In this document: in pieces, positions 15,133 through 21,528 of the stretch
How the letters are laid out: every line of letters starts with the position of its first letter
How positions within the stretch are numbered: the first letter of the stretch is position 1
Virus record (IMG/VR): IMGVR_UViG_3300028608_000043
Coordinates: 1 to 38,047 of that record
Source of the DNA: a virus
Direction: 5' to 3' (one strand)
DNA length: 38,047 nt
Program-made: the position numbers and the translations under genes
The notes under the pieces: model-generated
Told to the model about the DNA's origin: nothing
The model's input: only the letters and a program-made list of their open reading frames with translations
Database searches by the model: none

Positions 15133-16925
15133 TTTAGTGCCTTTCCATCTACAAAGACCTTGGGCCCCATCCCCACCATAACGAAGTCACTGGCCCTGGG
15201 CATGGGCCAGTAGGCCATCACAATAGCGTCAGCTAGGTTAGGGCTCCGGGTGCCATCAGGGGACTTATCAACAACTAGCTTCAGGCGCGAGCCTGTGCTA
15301 GCAGTGGCCTGGCACAGTTCCTTAATCACCTTATGTAGCAAAGGTAGGCGACTGTCGATGGAAAAGATGTCATCAGGGTCTGCTGATATCTTGGTTATTA
15401 CCCCATTGGCATCAGGGATGCCAACTACAGCTTGGTAGGTTCGTAGTACACGCCCGCGCAAGGCCCACCAGGCTTGTGCCTTCAAGTTGGCGAAGAAATC
15501 CTTATTACGCACTGAGTCCCGATCATCAGCGTTAACCCGCTCCGCAGCATGTAGTACCTTGCCCCCAGCATTCCAGGGTACTACACGTAGCTTGTCAGGT
15601 AGGAGGTTATCATCCTTAAGGCGATTGACCTCACTCTTCACATTGGAGCCTATGGCGACAGCGTCATACTGAAGCTCAGGCACCTTCTGCGCTACGCAAT
15701 TAGCAATAGCCTTGCGCGCCGTCACACCAGGATCCCTTGCCACCCATTCATCAGCGAAGGTCAGTACCACACCGGAGCGAACCACCTGGGCGTTACGATC
15801 ACCATCCTCGCTGTCACCTATGTCTAGTCCCGAAATACGGTTCTGTCCAACATCAAAGCCAAGCTTAAGATGAGCATCAATGCAAGCATCCAACCACTCC
15901 TTGGGTAGTATTGTACCGGTTAGCGAAGCAGCATAGTTACGCTCAATCTCCTGTGCGTAAATATGTGGCGTACCCTGGCTGAGGTGGTAGGCCTTCTTCT
16001 CCCTATGCCACTCCTCGCCAAACTCTGGGTGCTCATGGGAATCCATGACAAAGATACGGGTAATGCCCCTGGGTATCTGTGCGCCAGGGTACCAGTCCTG
16101 CCCTACCTCACGCTTCCTATGGAACAGATTACCCAGCCCATTCACCGAGGAGATGTCTATGGGCACCTTGGTGGTCTCGGACAGGGAGGCTTCAATCAGT
16201 TCAGGGCGCTGATAGTGTGCGCTCTCGTCCTTGAAGAACAAACGTGTACGACCACCACGGCCGATCTTATCACCAACCTCACCCACAATAGAGGAACCAG
16301 TAGCCCGGTTATAGCACACGTACTGCTTGATGTCACTGTCGGTTAGGCCCTGTGGCTTAAATATCTCAGGCAGGCGATCAATCAATCCTCGTATCTTGAA
16401 GAATATACTCTTAGGGTTGCCAATCTGATCCACCGAGTCCGCATCCTGGGATCCCCAACCTATAGCAACACCAGGGTAGAACAGCCATAGCCAGACACTG
16501 ATACAGACACACACCCATGTGGCCCCCATGGTGCGGCACTTCTCGACCAGGCCTGGCTGGTCCGTCTCCAGGCAGTCCTGCACGAAGTGTACAAGCTCCT
16601 CCTGGCGCTTAAAGAGTATAAACGGCATCCACACGGGCTTGGTGGTGCCAGCGTTACGGGGATCATGCGTATCGCACCAGTGGTTAATAAACGACACACA
16701 GTCCTGCGCGTAGTAGGCCTTGGCCGCAGGTATCAGATGTGGATTAGTCTCCAGCGTAGCCAGCTGCCCCCTACGCCACAGCAACGCATCATCGTAGTTG
16801 GGAGGCCACTCATGGTTAGCCAGGGTACGGGGTGCACGTAAGGCCGAGTTCCGGGCCGAGCGCTGTAGCCGTTCAATACGGACAGCCGCAATCGCATCAG
16901 ATACATCAACTGGCGCAGGCAGCAT
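15129..16925 (-). CDS. terL: Terminase large subunit (ATPase plus nuclease)
   Basis: A protein of 598 residues. It powers DNA packaging into the procapsid and cuts the concatemer. The ATPase half shows a degenerate Walker A at about 128-137 (EKCRTMGATW, the 'K.R..G.[ST]' form common in TerL) and a Walker B at 228-237 (RLFFKDESAH) whose Glu is the catalytic carboxylate. The RNase H-like nuclease half shows the first acidic strand ISGLDIGDSEDGD (Asp368), the middle strand YDAVAIGS, and the last motif LADAIVMAYW. The ATG at 16925 overlaps the upstream stop as TGATG. A terminase-like gene precedes it. The portal lies further down the same strand. Confidence 0.9.
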   Translation of the reverse strand: MLPAPVDVSDAIAAVRIERLQRSARNSALRAPRTLANHEWPPNYDDALLWRRGQLATLETNPHLIPAAKAYYAQDCVSFINHWCDTHDPRNAGTTKPVWMPFILFKRQEELVHFVQDCLETDQPGLVEKCRTMGATWVCVCISVWLWLFYPGVAIGWGSQDADSVDQIGNPKSIFFKIRGLIDRLPEIFKPQGLTDSDIKQYVCYNRATGSSIVGEVGDKIGRGGRTRLFFKDESAHYQRPELIEASLSETTKVPIDISSVNGLGNLFHRKREVGQDWYPGAQIPRGITRIFVMDSHEHPEFGEEWHREKKAYHLSQGTPHIYAQEIERNYAASLTGTILPKEWLDACIDAHLKLGFDVGQNRISGLDIGDSEDGDRNAQVVRSGVVLTFADEWVARDPGVTARKAIANCVAQKVPELQYDAVAIGSNVKSEVNRLKDDNLLPDKLRVVPWNAGGKVLHAAERVNADDRDSVRNKDFFANLKAQAWWALRGRVLRTYQAVVGIPDANGVITKISADPDDIFSIDSRLPLLHKVIKELCQATASTGSRLKLVVDKSPDGTRSPNLADAIVMAYWPMPRASDFVMVGMGPKVFVDGKALK

Positions 16926-17185
16926 CAGCGCTCTACGGTTCTAGTATTGGACCGACAGTTGGCAGAGTACCAGGCCGTAGCCTGTCGCTTGAATACCTTC
17001 TGGGAAGGGGTCAGGGATACATTCGCGTATTGTACAGCCAGCTGCTCGAGTTGGGTACAACGTGAATCACGGGCCTGGGCTGGTAGCGACTGTAAGAATA
17101 GCAACAACATCACCAGGATGAGGATGATTATCCAGGTCAGGTAGCCCACTTCCGCCAGGTATCTTAATACGTCAAACTTTGCCAT
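16925..17185 (-). CDS. Membrane-anchored protein with two cysteines
   Basis: A protein of 86 residues from the ATG at 17185, one base after the stop of the terminase-like gene. Residues 15-34 (YLTWIIILILVMLLLFLQSL) form one membrane helix. The rest (RDSRCTQLEQLAVQ ... WYSANCRSN) is soluble with two Cys about 35 residues apart. A single N-terminal anchor and a short exported domain resemble an inner-membrane spanin, but the soluble part is short and not clearly coiled-coil. The place between TerS-like and TerL is unusual. Confidence 0.5.
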   Translation of the reverse strand: MAKFDVLRYLAEVGYLTWIIILILVMLLLFLQSLPAQARDSRCTQLEQLAVQYANVSLTPSQKVFKRQATAWYSANCRSNTRTVER

Positions 17186-17186
17186 A

Positions 17187-17672
17187 TCAGTGCCTGGTTC
17201 CATCCTTGGGATCAGGGCTCTCGAGCAGGGCAGCATAGGAATTAGCATCAGCCTCCAGTACCGGGGTGCCTGCAGTCAGTAGTCCAGCAGCCACCTGGGA
17301 GTAGAGGGATTCGAGCAAGGCCAGCTGCTCCTCTGTTGCACCCTTCAGCACAGCAGTGGGTAGGGCCATGATCTTTATAGGTCCATCAGCAGGACCAGTC
17401 AGCTGGGTAGGCATGCACTTCTCAATCAAGCGCACCATGAGGCCAGTGTCCTCACCAGCAATCTTCAGGAAGTATCCTACAGCACCCATGTAGCCCTTGC
17501 CATCCTTCCCAAAGATATGGATGGCTTCCTCAATGGCAGCACGTAATCCAGCACTCCACCTATTCGGAGTACCCTTCTTGCGACCACCACGCTTCTTGTG
17601 GTTCTTTCTGTACTGCCCAGCATGCGTCTTTGTACGAGGCTTCCAGGGTTTGGTGATTCTTCTCGCAACCAT
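17187..17672 (-). CDS. Possible terminase small subunit (basic helix-turn-helix-like)
   Basis: A protein of 161 residues. The very basic front (KPWKPRTKTHAGQY, KKRGGRKKGTPNRW) is followed by a helix LRAAIEEAIHIFG. The 'GR.KGTPN[RK]...lr.aI' pattern is typical of DNA-binding small terminase-like or DUF5681-type phage proteins that lie directly before TerL. The remainder is helical and ends acidic. DNA recognition for packaging is the likely role; the C-terminus that would bind TerL cannot be assigned. Only one small gene separates it from TerL. Confidence 0.5.
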   Translation of the reverse strand: MVARRITKPWKPRTKTHAGQYRKNHKKRGGRKKGTPNRWSAGLRAAIEEAIHIFGKDGKGYMGAVGYFLKIAGEDTGLMVRLIEKCMPTQLTGPADGPIKIMALPTAVLKGATEEQLALLESLYSQVAAGLLTAGTPVLEADANSYAALLESPDPKDGTRH

Positions 17673-17789
17673 GTTGGTTCTGTTACTCTCAATTCTTCAC
17701 TAGGATGGTGGCATATATAACGAATAATAACAGGGTCGTATAGCCACAATATCAGTTTAATTTAGACATAAAAACAATTAGACAAAAAA
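17673..17789 (-). promoter_or_regulatory. AT-rich non-coding gap, probable start of the packaging/structural transcript
   Basis: The stretch is much more AT-rich than the genes around it and holds TTGTTT with TGATAT 17 bases away and several T-runs on the minus strand. It lies directly upstream of the terminase-like gene. A promoter for the late genes is a reasonable guess. No strong consensus pair or terminator stem was found. Confidence 0.3.
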
Positions 17790-17966
17790 TCAAAGAATGC
17801 TAAAATCACGACCAGCAATTTTGCCTAGAGCGCGGCACGCATCATCTAGTTCTTTCTCGGTGTATCCAAGCCGATTAAGCGCACGCATAGCAGTCTCATG
17901 ATAGCTCTTGCTTTCCAGGGTTTCGATGTAGTCAATCAAGGCATCAGCCTGTTCACTAGTTAGCAT
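17790..17966 (-). CDS. Small helical protein
   Basis: Its 58 codons run from the ATG directly adjoining the preceding TAG to a TGA at 17792-17790. It begins MLTSEQADALIDYIETLESK and continues MRALNRLGYTEKELDD. The sequence is helical and acidic. It resembles small phage helix-hairpin proteins, but I cannot name a family. The stop-start junction TAGATG implies translational coupling. It is followed by an AT-rich gap. Confidence 0.5.
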   Translation of the reverse strand: MLTSEQADALIDYIETLESKSYHETAMRALNRLGYTEKELDDACRALGKIAGRDFSIL

Positions 17967-18389
17967 CTAACTCTCCACAGTCCACGTCTTCACAACCTGG
18001 GCAGGCTGGGGCTTGATGATCTCACCCTTGATAATCAGGGTACCGACCGTATACTCGATACCACGCCTATCAATACTATCCAGGAACACCTTGTCTACCT
18101 GATCGGCATAGTTCTCATTCAGGTAGGCTGGAAGGCGGTGTTCCTCGATGACATCCAGGCTGACCTCACCATCCTCAGAGAAGTCAAATACAAACACCTG
18201 TGGGCCACGAGACATTTCAATCCTCCTCGTCAATTTCCTCACCAGATATGACCGAGCCGTCCGTGCGATTTGCTCGTCCGTCATGCAGGAGATACCAAAT
18301 TCGCTCTCGGCCAACTGCTTCTCGGTAATGAGACAGCGCTCGCAGACGTGAGTCAGCGGCGAAAATTGGTGTCTCGGCGGTTCACTCAT
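17967..18389 (-). CDS. Hypothetical protein with an N-terminal CxxC
   Basis: A protein of 140 residues. The ATG at 18389 is chosen because AGGAG lies eight bases before it; an ATG two codons earlier has only two. HVCERCLITEKQL looks like a small zinc-binding head. From residue 60 (RGPQVFVFDFSEDGEV) it changes to an alpha/beta domain with IIKGEIIKPQPAQVVKTW at the end. Two originally separate small proteins may have been joined. No family was recognised. Confidence 0.5.
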   Translation of the reverse strand: MSEPPRHQFSPLTHVCERCLITEKQLAESEFGISCMTDEQIARTARSYLVRKLTRRIEMSRGPQVFVFDFSEDGEVSLDVIEEHRLPAYLNENYADQVDKVFLDSIDRRGIEYTVGTLIIKGEIIKPQPAQVVKTWTVES

Positions 18390-18561
18390 CGGCATGACTC
18401 CTACGCATGATATCCTTGCCGCTACAGTACTCCGCTGCCAATTGTAGCAGCCGGTTTATCACCCGCTGGTCCCGGGGCTCAAACCTGGTGGCCGCCGCGC
18501 GCAGGAACAGATCAATATCCTGCTTCAGGTGACTCATCTCCATCAGTTCTTCCTTAGTCAT
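18382..18561 (-). CDS. Small helical protein adjoining the repeat array
   Basis: A protein of 59 residues starting at the ATG at 18561, eight bases after GGGAG; a GTG and ATG just upstream have too short a spacing. It begins MTKEELMEMSHLKQDIDLFL and is helical throughout. The outermost array block lies only about 20 bases upstream of this start, so its leader is the end of the array. No family was recognised. Confidence 0.5.
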   Translation of the reverse strand: MTKEELMEMSHLKQDIDLFLRAAATRFEPRDQRVINRLLQLAAEYCSGKDIMRRSHADE

Positions 18562-18580
18562 TATCATCACTCCCTGTTAG

Positions 18581-19470
18581 AGTACGCTGGTGGTTATTGG
18601 GTTGCTAATTTGTAGTGGCACGCTAACTGGTCCTGGGTTACTATGCTTTAACGGCACGCTGACTTGTCTTGGATTTGGTTAATGGCATGTTGGCACGCTT
18701 CCTTTCATTGGGTTTCCAATACGTGATGGCGCGCTAGACTTCTCTTGGATTACTGCTTGGAGTTGGCGCGCTGATTTGATCTGGGTTGCTCTTACGCGAT
18801 GGCACACTTGCCTTCTTTGGGTTGCTGTTGGCCGTTGGTACGCTAGTGAGTTCCGGGCTGCTTCTCCTCAACGACACACTACAAGCCTTTGGGTTATTGG
18901 GAGGGTATGGCACACTACGCGGTGTTGGGCTTCTCCTAGCTTTTGGCACACTGATAGTCCTCGGATTGCTAGCTTAGAGTTGGCACACTCGACGATATTG
19001 GTTTCCTGCCTTTCAGTGGCACGCTGTACAACGTTGGGTTACTGGGCGGGTCTGGCACACTGGATTCTTGTGGATTGAACATCTTCGGCTTCGGCGCGCT
19101 GACTTGTCCTGGATTACTAGAGTTGCCTCTGACACACTGACCTGTCCCGGGTTACTTCTTCAAGAAGGCACGCTCCTTCATAGTGGGCTACTGTCACATA
19201 CTGGCCCGCTAGCTTGGTCTGGGCTGCTTGAGGCGACTTGACACGCTCTTTTGTCCTGGGTTGCTGGTTACCAATAGCACGCTACGGCTCTTTGTACTCC
19301 ATTCGATGCATTGGCGCGCTGTCCCTAATGGATTACTTGGCTTGTGTGGCTCACTAAACCTCCATGGGTTACTCGCGCTGGTGTGGCACACTAGTTGCTT
19401 TGGGTTTCCTGAGGTTTTGTGGCACGCTTACCCCTCAATGGGTTGCTTACACGGATTGGCTCGGGCCGCT
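18581..19470. repeat. TIGR-like dual-spacer array, left segment
   Basis: There are 25 copies of a block close to YGGCACRCT (block A), starting with the degenerate agtacgct at 18581 and ending with a decayed copy at 19458. Between successive copies lies a second block close to YGGGTTRCT (block B). The 24 A-to-A distances are 36 (14 times), 37 (6), 39 (2), 38 and 35. Segments between blocks are unrelated, almost always 9 nt. One clean unit is 18800-18835: A block, 9 nt, TGGGTTGCT, 9 nt. Both blocks share the form YGGNNNRCT. Conservation of short blocks with 9-nt variable pairs per 36 nt matches the published organisation of TIGR arrays, in which 36-nt tigRNAs carry two spacers. The frame is not kept, so it is not a coding repeat. 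Confidence 0.8.
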
Positions 19471-19714
19471 ATGACCTCCGCTTCGTACCGAATAAGTAAT
19501 CCACCCACGAGCGCCCGAGCTCCGGACTGACAGCATCGGCGGGGATCACTGCGACCGAATCGTGGTCTGGTGATACGACTACGACAGGGTGCTTAGGCAC
19601 CGCGATTTGCAGCACGGTATCAGCCGGTAGCCTGACCTTCTTCATCTTGGTCTTGGTCTTGATCCGGGTCTTGACCTTGCGCTTGCTAGCAGTCTTACGC
19701 TTCTTCTTTGCCAT
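19469..19714 (-). CDS. Lysine-rich small protein inserted in the array
   Basis: A protein of 80 residues with AAAGGAGA before its ATG. Residues 1-30 hold 16 Lys/Arg (MAKKKRKTASKRKVKTRIKT, then KTKMKKVRLP). The rest is a short beta-rich part (VLQIAVPKHPVVVVSP, VAVIPADAVSP). Such a tail binds nucleic acid or acidic protein. The stop codon lies in the last decayed array block and the ribosome site lies 20 bp from the next array block, so it replaces about seven units without a gap. It may have been inserted into the array or may serve it, for example in RNA handling; neither is shown. Confidence 0.6.
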   Translation of the reverse strand: MAKKKRKTASKRKVKTRIKTKTKMKKVRLPADTVLQIAVPKHPVVVVSPDHDSVAVIPADAVSPELGRSWVDYLFGTKRRS

Positions 19715-19732
19715 GATCAGTCTCCTTTGGTT

Positions 19733-20510
19733 AGCACACTGTTAGTGTTTGGGTTACTCAGATTATCTGGCACACTGGCGATCAACGGGTTACTATCATA
19801 GTGCGGCACACTGTTCCACGTTGGGCTTCTATTACGGCCTGGCACACTTTACCCCTTTGGGCTTATAAATCATACAGGGCTCGCTATCGAACAAGGGGTT
19901 TCTGTTATCCATCGGCTCGCTGGCTACGAGTGGAGGTCTCTCGAACCCTGGCACACTAGGCACTTTTGGGTTGCTTTCCAAAACCTGGCACACTAGTTCA
20001 TTTTGGGTTTGCTCATGGCAGATGGCTCGCTGTCAACCTTAGGGTTGCTGGGAATTGACGGCACACTACTCGCATCCGGGCTACTTACGCTGCATGGCAC
20101 GCATCGGCGGCTTGGAGTTCTCACCGGCAGTTGGCACACTGTCACGTTATGGGTTCCTCGCAATCTGATGGCACACTACCGGGCCTTTGGGTTGCTTCAT
20201 TGCCGTGGCACGCTATGAGGATTTGGGTTACTGCCTAATTTTGGCCCACTATAGTCCCACGGGATACTGGGAGGTCTTGGCACGCTGAACTTCCATGGGC
20301 TACTACTAGGGGGTGGTGGCACGCTGGGCTTTCTCGGGTTACTAACCTTAATAGCACGCTTACGCATTTTGGTTTACTGAGTCCCTATAGCACGCTGCCG
20401 GTTCCTGGCTAGTTAGCTTTGTTACCTCGGCACGCTGATCTCTTCTGGATTTGCTGGCTGATCAAAGGCGCGCTCACCTGTTTTGGGTTACTGAGTTCTT
20501 GTGGCACTAT
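19733..20510. repeat. TIGR-like dual-spacer array, right segment
   Basis: There are 22 further copies of the A block (YGGCACRCT) from 19733 to 20503, alternating with the B block (YGGGTTRCT). The 21 distances are 36 (11 times), 37 (6), and 39, 35, 40 and 38 once each. Variable segments are 9 nt with a few of 8 or 10. A clean unit is 19804-19839. The units toward the right end (20353-20503) are more decayed and more irregular, as if that is the older or leader-distal end. The last A block holds the TAG of the small gene beginning at 20599, so the array joins coding sequence without a spacer. Which strand is transcribed is not decided by the sequence; the neighbouring genes all run leftward. 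Confidence 0.8.
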
Positions 20511-20599
20511 TCTCCACCTTCTCCTGGGTCCACCACCATCAATACGATGGCCGCCGCGAGCACCAGCACTAGATATGCCGCCAGGTCAGGCCCTGTCAT
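20507..20599 (-). CDS. Possible 30-residue membrane peptide at the array border
   Basis: A short frame MTGPDLAAYLVLVLAAAIVL followed by MVVDPGEGGE and TAG. One hydrophobic helix with a small acidic tail would make a single-pass peptide. Its ATG overlaps the upstream gene by 14 bp. No Shine-Dalgarno is obvious, so it depends on coupling. Its TAG lies inside the last array block. Confidence 0.35.
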   Translation of the reverse strand: MTGPDLAAYLVLVLAAAIVLMVVDPGEGGE

Positions 20600-20789
20600 C
20601 CGATTGGGTTGCTCGCAACTTGGCCGCTATGATCCTGGCCGCTGTGGACTCCGCCTGGTACTTGTTTATCAACGGCTGGGGGGCCTTGATCTTACGCATT
20701 TGAACGGCTAGCCCCTCATCGGTAGCGGCCTCCTGCTCCAGGTAGGCCGCGAACCGATCCCGTTCCTCCGCCGTCAGCCGTAAACCCAC
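20586..20789 (-). CDS. Small helical protein, GTG start
   Basis: A protein of 67 residues beginning at a GTG with GGAGAA about six bases before it, inside the tail of the preceding peptide gene. It begins MGLRLTAEERDRFAAYLEQE and is helical and charged. The C-terminus (ARIIAAKLRATQSDDRA) is helical too. Its coding DNA contains one chance-like TGGGTTGCT at 20606-20614 beside the array. No family was recognised. Confidence 0.5.
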   Translation of the reverse strand: MGLRLTAEERDRFAAYLEQEAATDEGLAVQMRKIKAPQPLINKYQAESTAARIIAAKLRATQSDDRA

Positions 20790-20854
20790 AGCAGTTCTCC
20801 GATTATGTAGATGATCGTCACCACCAACACTAGCGCAACCAGGCCATAGGTCAT
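20774..20854 (-). CDS. Possible 26-residue membrane peptide
   Basis: The frame starts MTYGLVALVLVVTIIYIIGE and ends LLWVYG before TGA. It is one transmembrane helix. It overlaps the following gene and supplies its ribosome site, so it may be a real coupled peptide or a leader. No good Shine-Dalgarno precedes it. Confidence 0.35.
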   Translation of the reverse strand: MTYGLVALVLVVTIIYIIGELLWVYG

Positions 20855-20861
20855 AACACTG

Positions 20862-21296
20862 TCATTCACGACCGTACACCTTAAATACGCCATTGGGCCA
20901 GAGCACGTAGACGACCTTGCCCACCCTCTTAGCATAACGCACAGTCGCCCAAGTACCCGACCGAAGCTTTTCCTTAAAGCCAGCGGGGGCTGCTATCAAG
21001 TAATCAACAGCATCCACTATGTCGTGGTTACGCTCCAAGTAGGGTTTTGGGGGCAGTACACGCTTGGCCTGCTTATAGGCACGGGCGCGGGGGTTATCAG
21101 GCGGGTGGATCACTGGCTTTAGACGTAAGGCCGTACAGATATCATGCGCCTCTGCGTCCGCCCCAATACAATCACCGTGATGTAATTCAGTCCCAACGGA
21201 ATAGTCATTCAGGCACACACGCAGAGCGTCCAACTGCGCAGCAGTCATTCCGCGCTTGGTACCTGTAAAACCTATCCTATACACGGGGCGATCCAT
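20862..21296 (-). CDS. SLOG/YpsA-DprA-like Rossmann-fold protein
   Basis: A protein of 144 residues from the ATG at 21296; the longer frame belongs to a shadow of the next gene. It begins VYRIGFTGTKRGMT, followed by ELHHGDCIGADAEAHDIC, RNHDIVDAVDYLIAAP and RSGTWATVRYAKRVGK. The sequence of 'G~tG.R.', 'HGdc.GaD..a...a', 'R~~~iv...d.lia~P' and 'SGTw.tv..A...gk' identifies the SLOG superfamily, YpsA/DprA-like, common in phages as small stand-alone proteins. The fold binds nucleotides, nucleotide sugars or ADP-ribose derivatives. In SLOG-containing defence systems it senses NAD or ADP-ribose products. Whether this one works in defence evasion or DNA handling is not known. Confidence 0.75.
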   Translation of the reverse strand: MDRPVYRIGFTGTKRGMTAAQLDALRVCLNDYSVGTELHHGDCIGADAEAHDICTALRLKPVIHPPDNPRARAYKQAKRVLPPKPYLERNHDIVDAVDYLIAAPAGFKEKLRSGTWATVRYAKRVGKVVYVLWPNGVFKVYGRE

Positions 21297-21492
21297 CGGC
21301 CTGTCGCGTAATAGCAACATTGGCCCACATCGCAGTCGTACGATGGTTCCTAACCACCCAGGTCTTATCGGGGCCGTCCGGGAGCTCCTTCTCCAACACC
21401 TCACTAAATACCTTAGCAGCTTCCCGTACGCGCTGCATGCGCTCCACCTGCTCAGGGGTCGGTTGAAGATAATCGTAGGCTGACGTATGCAT
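21277..21492 (-). CDS. Small Acb2/Tad1-hairpin-like protein (possible anti-CBASS/anti-Thoeris)
   Basis: A protein of 71 residues. The end PDGPDKTWVVRNHRTTAMWA followed by NVAITRQ resembles the helical-hairpin motif of the Acb2/Tad1 family (DUF7681), where a 'pp.r......~L..a.mwan.aI.R' helix ends the fold. Acb2 and Tad1 proteins bind and sequester cyclic nucleotide or gcADPR signals of CBASS and Thoeris defence. This one lies directly before the SLOG-fold gene and overlaps it by 20 bp. The match is by eye to a short motif, so the call is provisional; a profile search is needed before the name is used. Confidence 0.45.
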   Translation of the reverse strand: MHTSAYDYLQPTPEQVERMQRVREAAKVFSEVLEKELPDGPDKTWVVRNHRTTAMWANVAITRQADGSPRV

Positions 21493-21528
21493 GGTTTATC
21501 TCCCTTTTCCACGCCTATACATACAAAG

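Noticed and set aside
18734-18949. In-frame hexad repeat on the minus strand (SVPxxxSNPxxx) suggesting a repetitive protein
   Set aside because: It appears only because several adjacent units are exactly 36 nt. Units of 37-40 nt break the frame repeatedly and stops occur; the blocks continue at DNA level across every frame change.
18786-18977. Plus-strand GTLxxxGLLxxx hexad frames (also 20003-20218)
   Set aside because: Same reason: a shadow of the YGGCACRCT/YGGGTTRCT blocks. There is no ribosome site, and the frame is lost outside short runs.
18581-20510. CRISPR array
   Set aside because: Conserved parts are only 9 nt and of two alternating kinds, with 9-nt variable parts. CRISPR repeats are 23-47 nt with spacers of about 25-40 nt. 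No Cas genes are present.
18581-20510. Iteron origin or centromere-like (parS/tubC type) site array
   Set aside because: Not excluded, but the strict 9-nt variable pairs and two alternating blocks over 1.9 kb fit a dual-spacer guide array better than binding-site arrays, where the spacing sequence is usually similar.
20606-20627. Extra array units inside the gene 20586-20789 (TGGGTTGCT, TGGCCGCT)
   Set aside because: Single, off-period matches within a coding frame; chance similarity cannot be ruled out, so they were not counted as array.
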